A DNA stretch of 9,271 bases from Bacteroidota bacterium (GCA_023418255.1 JAEZZZ010000167.1:1-9271); one strand, 5' to 3'. Shown: positions 1 to 7,187, numbered from the stretch's first letter. Notes: a model not told the origin generated them from the sequence alone. Program-made: numbers and translations.

Positions 1-96
1 GAGCGATTTATTTGCGTGTCTGGCATAAAACCGAACAGAAGATTAAATGATAAACTTGTTAAAGAACTCGTGGAGTTTGCAGCCATTGCTGCATGA
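1..96 (+). CDS. Possible 3' end of an upstream gene (partial, unrecognised)
   Basis: Frame 1 is open from the window edge to a TGA at 94-96 and gives 31 residues. They end in a charged, helix-like stretch (NDKLVKELVEFAA) that looks protein-like. I do not recognise a family. A second plus-strand frame (ending AIYLRVWHKTEQKIK, stop at 46-48) and a minus-strand frame starting near 101 are also open here, so the assignment is uncertain. The stop overlaps a 6-bp hairpin at 78-93. Confidence 0.3.
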   Translation, partial: ERFICVSGIKPNRRLNDKLVKELVEFAAIAA

Positions 97-144
97 CTCA
101 TATAGTAAATTTTTAACGGACTATTGAATATGAGACGTAAAAAT

Positions 145-152
145 AAAAAAAA
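145..152 (+). other. A8 homopolymer with apparent frameshift at the DUF2975 N-terminus
   Basis: Eight A residues follow an ATG at 130. Reading from that ATG with seven A instead of eight gives a basic leader and a full first membrane helix, continuous with the DUF2975 frame. As written, the ATG frame leaves the family sequence, and the DUF2975 frame has a TGA at 131-133 with no ATG downstream before the GTG at 176. It may be a sequencing or assembly error, a phase-variable tract, or a site of transcriptional slippage. Confidence 0.55.
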
Positions 153-175
153 CGCGATTAGCCATTTTATCGGTA

Positions 176-817
176 GTGGCCGGAGTGATTTATCTTATGA
201 TTGTGGCTTCTTATTTTGTGCGAAATTGGGAGTCCGGTAGACGCGCTTTTATTAACGGATATGAGCGTGGGAGAATGAGTGAAACTGAGAACAAACTTAA
301 AGGATATTATGTGTTTACACTTGACCTCGTGCCAAAAAATCACAAAAAAGCATATACTGATTCGTTGAAAAACATAAAAAACGGTCGTGATATTCCTGTT
401 TGCCATCAACGCGTTGAGGCTCGCTACAAATACTCACAACCATTCTCGCGTCGCATAAGTGTTTATGAAAGTATTCTTACTGTTATCTCAATTCTTATTT
501 TAATTATCTACTTTCTTATTCCGTTTTTATTTTATAAGTTGATTGTTTCTTTTTATAACGATTTTATTTTTACTTATGAGAATGTAAGACGACTGAGGCG
601 TTTGGCTGTCTATTCCATTGCAATTTATGTGCTTCAACTGACATTCAATATAAGTTATTTCAGCATTTCGAACTCGTTGATTGACTTCGTTAACTATAAA
701 CAAATTATGCCGGATATGGATCATGAAATATTGCTAACCGGTATTGTGTTGCTTATTGCCGGCAACGTCCTGAAGCGCGCCATCGTGCTGAAAGAAGAGC
801 AGGGATTAACTATTTAA
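176..817 (+). CDS. DUF2975 family membrane protein, N-terminus probably mis-framed
   Basis: This is an integral membrane protein of the DUF2975 family, about 213 residues from the in-frame GTG at 176. Membrane segments are visible at residues 1-15, about 98-125, about 144-162 and about 185-200. An extramembrane region of roughly 75 residues lies between the first two. The end carries the family's hallmark: an aromatic/basic turn, then LKEEQGLTI at the extreme C-terminus. The 'ENVRRLRRLAVYS' stretch before the third segment is also typical. The function of the family is unknown. It is usually encoded directly upstream of a small HTH protein, as here (32-base gap), which suggests a membrane partner of that regulator. 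The GTG start would cut the first membrane helix short. An ATG at 130 (MRRKNKK) is one frame off and would join perfectly (KKTRLAILSVVAGVIYL) if the A8 run at 145-152 were one base shorter. Family call firm; start uncertain. Confidence 0.8.
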   Translation: MAGVIYLMIVASYFVRNWESGRRAFINGYERGRMSETENKLKGYYVFTLDLVPKNHKKAYTDSLKNIKNGRDIPVCHQRVEARYKYSQPFSRRISVYESILTVISILILIIYFLIPFLFYKLIVSFYNDFIFTYENVRRLRRLAVYSIAIYVLQLTFNISYFSISNSLIDFVNYKQIMPDMDHEILLTGIVLLIAGNVLKRAIVLKEEQGLTI

Positions 818-849
818 TTGTATCTACTAATCTCGTAAATCATAAAAAT

Positions 850-1071
850 ATGCCGATAATAGTAAATCTGGATGTTGAAATGGCGAAAAAGAAGATTTCG
901 CTCAACGAGCTTTCCGAAAGGGTTGGCATCACACCTGCCAACTTATCCATATTGAAAACGGGAAAAGCCAAAGCCATCCGTTTCAGTACGTTGGGAGCCA
1001 TTTGCAAAGTATTGGACTGTCAACCCGGCGATATTTTGGAGTGGGTGGATAATGAAGCTCCGAGCGAATAA
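850..1071 (+). CDS. Small Cro/CI-type (YozG-like) HTH transcriptional regulator
   Basis: This 73-residue DNA-binding protein consists almost entirely of one helix-turn-helix domain (about residues 5-65). It runs NLDVEMAKKKISLNELSERV, then GITPANLSILKTGKAKAIRF as the turn and recognition helix, and STLGAICKVLDCQPGDILEW as the closing helices. That is the standard pattern of the short XRE/YozG group. The ATG start matches the usual family beginning (MPIIVNLDVxMAxxK). There is no sensor or oligomerisation domain, so a signal must come from elsewhere. The DUF2975 membrane protein immediately upstream is the usual genomic partner and the natural candidate. It is probably co-transcribed with it. 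Target promoters cannot be read from this window; autoregulation is an inference only. Confidence 0.9.
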   Translation: MPIIVNLDVEMAKKKISLNELSERVGITPANLSILKTGKAKAIRFSTLGAICKVLDCQPGDILEWVDNEAPSE

Positions 1072-1145
1072 ATTCGTTTACTGAAAAAGTAATTTTTATA
1101 TATCAATTAGAATATATTTATCAAGCAACTAAAACAGATATAACA

Positions 1146-2117
1146 ATGAAACATTTAGAACGCGCGTTTATCGGACCAAATAATTTTTGGCGCTATTTAA
1201 TAATGCTGCTTACCGTATTTATCGGAGGAAATATGGTGGGAACTATCGCTGTTGCTGCCACAGTGATCGTGAAAAATGGATTTCAATTAAATATTGAATC
1301 GATGTTTGATATTCTCAATTCCGGATTATCATCGTGGGTGATATTTGCATTGTTGCTTTTTACTTTTGCGGCGATGTGTGTTGTGTTTGCGCTTTTGATA
1401 AAACCGCTGCATCAACGTTCGCTGAAAGGAGTGATTAATGGACGGAAACATATTCGTTGGAATCGTGTATGGGTGGGAATTATCGTGTGGGGAATTTTGA
1501 ACGCGGTCAGTTTATTGGTGGATGTGCTCTGGCTCGACCCCGAAAATTATCGTCTGCAATTTAATCTTGCAACGTTCATCCCGTTGGTATTCGTCGTGTT
1601 GTTGCTGTTGCCGTTTCAAACTACGTTTGAAGAATTGATTTTCCGCGGTTATTTGTCGCAAGGAGTGGCTGTATGGACAAAAAACAGATGGGTAACACTT
1701 GTCGTTATTTCCACGGTATTCGGTTTGATGCACGCCGCGAATCCTGAAATAAAAGAATATGGTTTTGCGCTGATGATGCCTCAATATATTATCATGGGTT
1801 TGATGCTGGGATTAATTTCGATATTGGATGATGGCATCGAGTTGGCTATCGGCGTACATTTTGTGAATAATGCTTTTGCCGCGCTTTTTGTTACGCATTC
1901 CTCATCCGCTTTTCAAACAGATGCCGTTTATGAAGTAATGGAAATTGACCCTGTCGAAAGTCTTAATTTGCTTCTTATATTATCCGTGATAGCTTTCTTT
2001 ATGTTTTGGCGAATCTATAAATGGGATTTCGGTGTACTGAATAAGAAGGTTCAACATGAACAACCATCTGCCGGTGTCGATGAGACAATTTTATCCAATA
2101 ATTCTTTTAGAAATTAA
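1146..2117 (+). CDS. CPBP family intramembrane metalloprotease (Abi/CAAX-like)
   Basis: This is a polytopic membrane protein of 323 residues in the CPBP (Rce1/Abi) family of intramembrane glutamic/metal proteases. All three catalytic motifs are present: EELIFR with E162, E163 and R167; FGLMH with F192 and H196; and HFVNN with H238 and N242. Hydrophobic segments lie at about 17-42, 63-85, 107-127, 141-157, 180-196, 213-227, 231-251 and 271-288. A polar tail of about 30 residues follows. Substrates cannot be predicted. Bacterial members process peptides, anti-sigma factors or membrane proteins, and many are uncharacterised. It lies 74 bases after the HTH gene on the same strand, so it could be a regulated target of that pair or simply a neighbour. 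The ATG start gives a normal N-terminus leading into the first helix. Confidence 0.9.
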   Translation: MKHLERAFIGPNNFWRYLIMLLTVFIGGNMVGTIAVAATVIVKNGFQLNIESMFDILNSGLSSWVIFALLLFTFAAMCVVFALLIKPLHQRSLKGVINGRKHIRWNRVWVGIIVWGILNAVSLLVDVLWLDPENYRLQFNLATFIPLVFVVLLLLPFQTTFEELIFRGYLSQGVAVWTKNRWVTLVVISTVFGLMHAANPEIKEYGFALMMPQYIIMGLMLGLISILDDGIELAIGVHFVNNAFAALFVTHSSSAFQTDAVYEVMEIDPVESLNLLLILSVIAFFMFWRIYKWDFGVLNKKVQHEQPSAGVDETILSNNSFRN

Positions 2118-2141
2118 TCGCTGTTTGTCATTATAATTCGT

Positions 2142-2149
2142 TATTTTTG
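2142..2149 (+). promoter_or_regulatory. Bacteroidetes-type -7 box upstream of ruvB
   Basis: TATTTTTG fits the Bacteroidetes -7 consensus TAnnTTTG exactly. No TTTG -33 element is found at the usual 19-21 base spacing; the nearest TTTG, at 2124-2127, is only 14 bases away. The box ends six bases before the ruvB ATG at 2156, so a transcript from it would have almost no leader. Confidence 0.5.
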
Positions 2150-2155
2150 CAACCT

Positions 2156-3184
2156 ATGATAGAAGCACCGTTTGATATACACGACAACGAACGAATCAAC
2201 GACACAGAACGCGAATTCGAAAATGCGCTGCGCCCACTCTCTTTCGAGGGTTTTAATGGACAAGAAAAGATTGTCGAAAACTTGAAAATTTTTGTAAGCG
2301 CGGCACGCATGCGCGGCGAATCGCTTGACCATGTGCTGCTTCATGGTCCTCCGGGATTGGGCAAGACAACACTTTCTAACATTATCGCCAACGAGTTAGG
2401 GGTTGGATTTAAAGTTACCTCCGGCCCGGTATTGGACAAACCCGGCGACTTGGCAGGAATCCTAACATCTCTGGAACCCAACGATGTGCTTTTTATTGAT
2501 GAAATTCATCGTCTTTCGCCCATTGTAGAAGAATATTTGTATAGCGCTATGGAAGATTATCGTATTGATATAATGATTGATAAAGGACCCAGCGCACGCT
2601 CTATACAAATCGACTTAAATCCATTTACCCTGGTTGGCGCCACCACGCGCAGCGGCTTGCTCACAAGCCCTTTGCGCGCACGATTTGGCATCAACATGCA
2701 TTTGGAATATTACGACATGGATACCCTGACAGGCATTGTTCTTCGCTCGGCGGATATTCTACAAATAGCATGTGTTCAGGATGCCGCTGCCGAAATCGCA
2801 TCGCGCAGCAGAGGCACGCCACGTGTTGCCAACGCGCTGTTGCGCCGTGTGCGTGATTTCGCTCAGGTAAAAGGCAACGGAAAAATTGACAAAGCCATTT
2901 CATCATACGCTTTGGAAGCATTAAACATCGATACATTCGGGCTGGATGAAGTGGATAATAAAATTTTACTTACCATTATCGATAAATTTAAAGGGGGACC
3001 GGTAGGAATCACCACCATAGCCACTGCTATTGGCGACGATGCCGGAACCATCGAGGAGGTTTATGAACCGTTTCTTATAAAAGAGGGATTTATTAAGAGG
3101 ACACCACGTGGACGTGAAGCCACAGAACTTGCCTATCGCCATTTAGGACGCAAACGCGTTGATGAACAGGGTGTGCTTTTTTGA
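2156..3184 (+). CDS. ruvB: Holliday junction branch migration DNA helicase RuvB
   Basis: RuvB is the hexameric AAA+ motor that, with RuvA, drives Holliday-junction branch migration in recombinational repair before RuvC cleavage. The 342-residue protein has the normal length. Counting from the ATG at 2156, Walker A is GPPGLGKT at 64-71 (K70) and Walker B is FIDE ending at D115-E116. Sensor 1 is GATTRSG around 161-167, and SPLRARFG contains the arginine finger R174. The winged-helix DNA-binding domain occupies about 258-335 (DTFGLDEVDNKIL through GGPVGITTIA to IKEGFIKRTPRGR). A TTG at 2147 would add three residues, but the ATG gives the better family start (MIEAPFDIHDNERI). It follows the CPBP gene by 38 bases with its own -7 box in the gap. 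ruvA and ruvC are not in the window. Confidence 0.97.
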   Translation: MIEAPFDIHDNERINDTEREFENALRPLSFEGFNGQEKIVENLKIFVSAARMRGESLDHVLLHGPPGLGKTTLSNIIANELGVGFKVTSGPVLDKPGDLAGILTSLEPNDVLFIDEIHRLSPIVEEYLYSAMEDYRIDIMIDKGPSARSIQIDLNPFTLVGATTRSGLLTSPLRARFGINMHLEYYDMDTLTGIVLRSADILQIACVQDAAAEIASRSRGTPRVANALLRRVRDFAQVKGNGKIDKAISSYALEALNIDTFGLDEVDNKILLTIIDKFKGGPVGITTIATAIGDDAGTIEEVYEPFLIKEGFIKRTPRGREATELAYRHLGRKRVDEQGVLF

Positions 3185-3333
3185 CCTGAAAAGCGACAAA
3201 GCAAAGGCAGTGTTTCATAAAAAGTGAACCGCTACGTTGCTCTCAGAATTCGGGCTTGACAGTTACCTCAGTACGCTTCCTTTACCGTTACTTTACAATC
3301 CCTTTTGTTTATTATATCTTTCTTTGTTATACA

Positions 3334-4728
3334 TCAAAAATGGCTGAATATCATATCCAACTTCAAGTTTTGGGGGCGTTTGTCAATAATAGCCGCGCTC
3401 GGCTGCATTTGATTGTAAACCGCGATGGGAATATTGCTCTGTTGTCCACCTTGACCGGCAGCAAAAGTAACATCCACCGGAACCAAATAATAGGTTAAAT
3501 CAAATGGTTGATATTCATTTGAGGTTTTGTCTTTATTCTGTTCTTTATAATAGTTTATCATCGCCGAAACATTCTTAAAATCATAAGAGTAAGTCAGTTT
3601 ATTAAATTCGGCAATATAGCTGGTTACGTTGTCAGGACGTTTTCTTTTCTCAAAAAAACCGCTTAATGAATCTTTGTTTATCAACAACAAATGGGCCGGC
3701 GGCGCAATCTTCACATTGCTATTTTCATTCCCTTGGGGATATGCGTAAACAACGAGTCTTGCCTGACTGAGAGCCTGTTTTTTTAGTCTCTCGTGAATGG
3801 TCGAAACCGGAAATGTAACTTCGGTATTCACCCCTGCCGGTGATTTAACATATGCCTTTTCATCGTTAGGGATAAGCAGTTTTTCGTTGTTGCTTTCAAT
3901 ATAATTGATCTGTGTGACCTCGGGTGTCATATTGAGTCGAAAAGCAGCAGTACGGATGGTATCCGTTTTTTTGGATGAACCCCCTTTGTCAAGGTAATGG
4001 TAATGTACATACAGCGATGTCATATCTATCTTCATGATGGTACTGTTGCCGAAGCTTGTGGTGATATACATTCCGGGAAATTCCTTTCTAAAAACATCTG
4101 CCGACTCAAAAAAACCATGATTCGGTTTTTGATACTCTTTCAAAAACGCCTCACCCAAGGCTTTGGGCAGCGGAACATGAATATCATACACCGTGGTTTT
4201 TTGCATATAATTTCCCGAACCGTGTACTTCGGTGTGATAGATTGCGTTTTCACCTGTAAACAGAGTCGAGCCTAAGGGTGCCGACATATCAGCATAGTCG
4301 ATGGGGTTGATGTTGGTATAGTCTTTGTTCTTCGGTATGGACTTACCGAGACTGTAAACCGACAGGCGCATCGGTGTTAGCGAGTCACCAATAAACGTAG
4401 CATACGAAACGGTTAGTCGTACCGAATCAACAGTTGCCCCTTCTTTAAAAGTGCTTTTTTCGGAATAAAAAAACTCTCCCATATACTCCGATTTAATGCT
4501 TCCAAAAACAGGATCGCTATATTCTCCCAATACAGGATATTTGGTTCGCGAGAACACCGAATCAACCTCAACGGTGCGTGCGCCAAGAAACATTGAGTCG
4601 GTGGAAATGGCGAGTTTGTCTTTTTCGGGCTGTACCGTTAAACCGACTTGTTTAAGCGTATCGTCGCAGGCAACAAATGCAATTAGTAGAGCAAAGATGC
4701 TCAATATGGACAGACGTTGGCGTTTCAT
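3334..4728 (-). CDS. DUF4270 domain-containing lipoprotein
   Basis: This 464-residue lipoprotein belongs to the Bacteroidetes-specific DUF4270 family. The N-terminus has basic residues (MKRQR), a hydrophobic core and a lipobox-like FVAC ending at C21. Acidic residues follow the cysteine (CDDTLKQVG), which resembles the Bacteroidetes lipoprotein export signal for the cell surface. The next stretch is family-typical: LTVQPEKDKL, then paired 'TDSMFLGARTVEVDSV' and 'YPVLGEYSDPVFGSIKSEYM'. The body is rich in Thr, Ser and Tyr, suits a beta-rich extracytoplasmic protein, and has no membrane helix after the signal. The family's function is unknown. It lies downstream of, and in the same direction as, the GT5-like gene (147-base gap), an arrangement I recall from other Bacteroidales genomes. 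An envelope role is inference. Confidence 0.88.
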   Translation of the reverse strand: MKRQRLSILSIFALLIAFVACDDTLKQVGLTVQPEKDKLAISTDSMFLGARTVEVDSVFSRTKYPVLGEYSDPVFGSIKSEYMGEFFYSEKSTFKEGATVDSVRLTVSYATFIGDSLTPMRLSVYSLGKSIPKNKDYTNINPIDYADMSAPLGSTLFTGENAIYHTEVHGSGNYMQKTTVYDIHVPLPKALGEAFLKEYQKPNHGFFESADVFRKEFPGMYITTSFGNSTIMKIDMTSLYVHYHYLDKGGSSKKTDTIRTAAFRLNMTPEVTQINYIESNNEKLLIPNDEKAYVKSPAGVNTEVTFPVSTIHERLKKQALSQARLVVYAYPQGNENSNVKIAPPAHLLLINKDSLSGFFEKRKRPDNVTSYIAEFNKLTYSYDFKNVSAMINYYKEQNKDKTSNEYQPFDLTYYLVPVDVTFAAGQGGQQSNIPIAVYNQMQPSAAIIDKRPQNLKLDMIFSHF

Positions 4729-4756
4729 TCGTGTAAAATTTTATTTTTTCAACGTG

Positions 4757-4764
4757 CAAATATC
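4757..4764 (-). promoter_or_regulatory. Candidate -7 box upstream of the DUF4270 gene
   Basis: On the minus strand the sequence is GATATTTG, one mismatch from TAnnTTTG, and lies 28 bases before the ATG. No convincing -33 TTTG is present. If real, DUF4270 has its own promoter in addition to read-through from the GT5-like gene. Confidence 0.3.
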
Positions 4765-4875
4765 AGAAAAATTAATGGGATATAAAAAATGTCGGCTTAT
4801 CTTTCTTCATTTTTTAAATAAATTTTTGTGTGAAACGATAATGCAAACACCTTTTAAGACAAATCTATTTATTGC

Positions 4876-5694
4876 CTATGCGTCAATCTTGTGATAAAAT
4901 TGGTTTGTTTTTTCCACCATTTCGTCAAAATCATCCGTATAATCTAAAAAAACGACTTCTTTTTCCCGGATATATTTTGTGATGTTTTCACTGATGCTCT
5001 TACTGCTCTGAATAACGCCATCGGCATAGTCCACGGCAAGTTGCGTGAGCACTTCATAATCCATTGTGCCCCGTTTTTCCACAGCCTCTATCTCGGTATC
5101 TCCCAACGTGTCAAAACGAAGTTTTTGAGCAAAGTTGTCGCGAAAGGGTTTGGTAAACCCTTCATCGTAAACAGAGTAAATCACTTTGGTATTGCTAAAA
5201 CAAGGGTCATCGGCATATCCCTTTTTTATATACAGGGGTGCCAGCGCAGTGAGCCAACCATGGCAATGGATAATATCGGGAATCCAGCGCAACTTTTTGA
5301 TGGTTTCCATTACGCCGCGAATAAAAAAGATGCTGCGCTCATCATTGTCCTCATATTCCATGCCTTTTTCATCCAGAAGGGTTTCTCTGTTATGAAAATA
5401 GTCTTCGTTGTCAATAAAATAAACTTGCATGCGCGCCGGCTGAATGGATGCCACTTTGATAATGAGCGAGTGGTCGGTGTCGTCTATAATCAGATTCATA
5501 CCGGAGAGACGAATCACTTCGTGCAATTGATTTCGGCGCTCGTTGATATTTCCATATTTTGGCATAAAGGTGCGGATTTGGTTGCCTTTATCTTGTATCG
5601 CCGGAGGGAGATTGCGTGATGTTTTAGAGATTTCGGTTTCGGGTGAATACGGATAGATTTCTTGTGTGATATACAAAATTCTTTTTTGACTCAT
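4876..5694 (-). CDS. Glycogen/starch synthase homolog, GT5 N-terminal domain only
   Basis: This 272-residue protein resembles only the N-terminal (GT5) half of bacterial glycogen synthase, whose full length is about 480. Recognisable blocks are RILYITQEIYPYSPETEISK at 5-24, IRTFMPKYGNIN at 40-51, VYFIDNEDYF at 91-100 and PDIIHCHGWLTALAPLYIKK at 139-158. The ADP-glucose loop KxGGLxDV is replaced by SKTSRNLPP. The usual HxHDW reads HCHGW (143-147). The C-terminal GT1-like domain that completes the active site is absent, because the gene ends at a proper TAG followed by non-coding sequence. Databases call such proteins glycogen synthase, but catalysis by this protein alone looks doubtful. It is divergent from panC across 209 bases and upstream of DUF4270. 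I therefore give no symbol. Confidence 0.8.
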   Translation of the reverse strand: MSQKRILYITQEIYPYSPETEISKTSRNLPPAIQDKGNQIRTFMPKYGNINERRNQLHEVIRLSGMNLIIDDTDHSLIIKVASIQPARMQVYFIDNEDYFHNRETLLDEKGMEYEDNDERSIFFIRGVMETIKKLRWIPDIIHCHGWLTALAPLYIKKGYADDPCFSNTKVIYSVYDEGFTKPFRDNFAQKLRFDTLGDTEIEAVEKRGTMDYEVLTQLAVDYADGVIQSSKSISENITKYIREKEVVFLDYTDDFDEMVEKTNQFYHKIDA

Positions 5695-5720
5695 AAATAT
5701 TGCTTTCTATAATTTGACTA

Positions 5721-5754
5721 CAAAGATAATAAAAAAAATCCGCATCATTACAAA
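5721..5754 (-). promoter_or_regulatory. Bacteroidetes-type promoter of the GT5-like gene
   Basis: On the minus strand TATCTTTG (5721-5728) fits TAnnTTTG exactly, and TTTG (5751-5754) serves as the -33 element. The spacing is 22 bases, slightly longer than the common 19-21. The box lies 26 bases before the ATG at 5694, leaving a short leader. It occupies the divergent region shared with panC. Confidence 0.6.
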
Positions 5755-5853
5755 ACAATCCTGCCTGAATTTCATTAATTGCTGGATATTAGATTTTTAT
5801 CACTTAAACATTCGGATTGTTGAAAATTTTGTATGATATTTGGTCTACGTAGG

Positions 5854-5885
5854 TTTCGATATTTCACAAATATTTTGTTGCTTTG
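5854..5885 (+). promoter_or_regulatory. Candidate promoter of panC-panD
   Basis: TTTC at 5854-5857 and TTGCTTTG at 5878-5885 are separated by 20 bases. Each is one mismatch from the Bacteroidetes -33 (TTTG) and -7 (TAnnTTTG) elements. The -7 box ends 18 bases before the panC ATG. Confidence 0.4.
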
Positions 5886-5903
5886 TACTCTAAAACAACA
5901 AAG

Positions 5904-6749
5904 ATGAGAATCATAAAAAGAGTGAGCGAACTCAAAAGCGTGCTAAATCCATTGAAACAGAAGCAGCAAAAGAGCATCGGTTTTGTGCCGACGATGGGGG
6001 CATTGCATGCCGGACACCTCTCGTTGGTGTCGCGTTGTATTGCCGAAAATGAGATATGTGTGGTAAGCATTTTTGTGAATCCCACTCAATTTAACAACAA
6101 AGAAGATTTGCGCCTCTATCCACGCACGCCGGAAAAGGATACCGAACTGTTGCAAGAGTTGGGCGTTCATTTTGTATTTGCTCCGGACGAAAAAGAGATG
6201 TATCCGGAACCGGACACACGCGTTTTTGATTTTGGCATGCTCACCAAGGTGATGGAAGGCGCTTTTCGACCCGGACATTTCAACGGCGTAGCGCAAGTGG
6301 TGAGCAAACTGTTTGACATAGTGCAGCCCGACAGAGCCTATTTTGGTGAAAAAGATTTTCAGCAACTGGCGATAATACGCGCCATGGTCAATCAGTTAAA
6401 CATGCCGGTTGAAATTGTAGGCGTGCCCATAGTTCGCGAAAAAAACGGCTTGGCAATGAGCAGTCGCAACATGCGACTCTCTGACACACAACGCCAACAT
6501 GCGCCTGTCATTTATCACACATTGCGCAAGAGCGCCCAAATGATGCACGAGAAAACTCCCGACGAGATGATTCGCTACGTGACAGAGACAATAAATGAGG
6601 TGGACGATTTGCAGGTTGAATATTTCGACATCGCCAATGCCGAAACCCTACAATCCCTTTCGTCGTGGGACGAAGCTGAACAGATTGTGGGATGCATTGC
6701 CGTCTTCTGTGGCAAGGTTCGACTGATTGATAATATAAGATACAAATAA
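5904..6749 (+). CDS. panC: Pantothenate synthetase (pantoate--beta-alanine ligase)
   Basis: PanC is a cytoplasmic enzyme that joins pantoate and beta-alanine with ATP through a pantoyl-adenylate, making pantothenate for coenzyme A. The 281-residue length is normal. The HIGH-like ATP motif is seen in VPTMGALHAGH (H35, H38). IFVNPTQF follows at 56-63 with Q62. Next are GAFRPGHFNGVAQVVSKLF and DRAYFGEKDFQQ, and the KMSKS-like signature is LAMSSRN (183-189). All key segments are intact. A TTG at 5883 would add seven residues (MYSKTTK), but the ATG at 5904 gives the standard PanC start (MRIIKRVSELK) and lies at a suitable distance from the candidate promoter. panD follows after only 3 bases, so the two are co-transcribed. 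Confidence 0.97.
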   Translation: MRIIKRVSELKSVLNPLKQKQQKSIGFVPTMGALHAGHLSLVSRCIAENEICVVSIFVNPTQFNNKEDLRLYPRTPEKDTELLQELGVHFVFAPDEKEMYPEPDTRVFDFGMLTKVMEGAFRPGHFNGVAQVVSKLFDIVQPDRAYFGEKDFQQLAIIRAMVNQLNMPVEIVGVPIVREKNGLAMSSRNMRLSDTQRQHAPVIYHTLRKSAQMMHEKTPDEMIRYVTETINEVDDLQVEYFDIANAETLQSLSSWDEAEQIVGCIAVFCGKVRLIDNIRYK

Positions 6750-6752
6750 TTT

Positions 6753-7103
6753 ATGTGGGTAGAAGTTTTAAAATCAAAAATACACAGAGCAACCGTAACC
6801 GATGCCAATTTAAACTATGCCGGCAGCATTACCATTGATGAAGACTTGATGGATGCCGCCAATATGTTTGCAAACGAAAAAGTGTCGGTGGTAAACAACA
6901 ACAACGGCGAACGGTTCGAAACCTATATCATCCCTGGCGAAAGAGGTTCAGGCACCATCTGCCTGAATGGAGCCGCCGCACGAAAAGTGCAAAAGGGTGA
7001 TGTTGTCATCATCATGAGCTACGCCATCATGCCGATTGATGAAGCAAAAAAATACAAACCGACCGTGGTTCAAGTTGAAGAAAAGACGAATAAAACAAAG
7101 TAA
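6753..7103 (+). CDS. panD: Aspartate 1-decarboxylase proenzyme
   Basis: PanD decarboxylates L-aspartate to beta-alanine, the second substrate of PanC. It uses a pyruvoyl group formed by self-cleavage. The 116-residue length is normal. The processing site is YAGSITID, cut between G24 and S25, with S25 becoming the pyruvoyl group. The supporting residues are present: K9, R54, T57, Y58, and N72-G73-A74-A75 in CLNGAAARKV. The end (KPTVVQVEEKTNKTK) is a normal polar tail. No PanM/PanZ-type maturation acetyltransferase is seen nearby; that factor is known from enterobacteria and is not expected here. The gene is the last of the panC-panD operon, with a terminator starting 24 bases after its stop. 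Confidence 0.97.
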   Translation: MWVEVLKSKIHRATVTDANLNYAGSITIDEDLMDAANMFANEKVSVVNNNNGERFETYIIPGERGSGTICLNGAAARKVQKGDVVIIMSYAIMPIDEAKKYKPTVVQVEEKTNKTK

Positions 7104-7127
7104 AACAGATTTGTTTCTTTAATCCGA

Positions 7128-7160
7128 AGCCGTCGATTGGGAACAATTGTCGGCTTTTTT
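7128..7160 (+). terminator. Intrinsic terminator of panC-panD
   Basis: An 11-bp stem is formed by arms at 7128-7138 (AGCCGTCGATT) and 7145-7155 (AATTGTCGGCT). It has one T-T mismatch and one G-T pair, and its loop is GGGAAC. A run of six T ends at 7160. It sits 24 bases after panD and 27 bases before the MATE start codon, so the MATE gene needs its own promoter or read-through. I see no clear TAnnTTTG box in that short gap. Confidence 0.85.
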
Positions 7161-7187
7161 ATCATATAATCAAACCAACGTATTGCA

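Noticed and set aside
1113..1120. TATATTTA as a -7 box for the CPBP gene
   Set aside because: It differs from TAnnTTTG, has no -33 partner, and lies in a very AT-rich stretch where such matches arise by chance.
2147..2155. TTG start for ruvB, three codons upstream of the ATG
   Set aside because: The TTG lies within the TAnnTTTG box, and the ATG at 2156 gives the standard family N-terminus.
3185..3333. Terminator between the convergent ruvB and DUF4270 genes
   Set aside because: Only short weak pairings (for example TTCA/TGAA) are visible, with no stem plus T run. I see nothing else in this gap.
3256..3498. Plus-strand open frame of 80 codons between ruvB and the DUF4270 gene
   Set aside because: It runs antisense into the DUF4270 coding end, has no promoter box, and its product is not protein-like. 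It is a shadow frame.
5041..5619. Plus-strand open frame of 192 codons inside the GT5-like gene
   Set aside because: It lies wholly antisense to a recognisable protein. Its sequence is rich in Phe, His and Ile, as expected from the reverse of a real gene.
5943..6365. Minus-strand open frame of 140 codons inside panC
   Set aside because: It is antisense to a fully recognisable PanC, and its translation has no family features.
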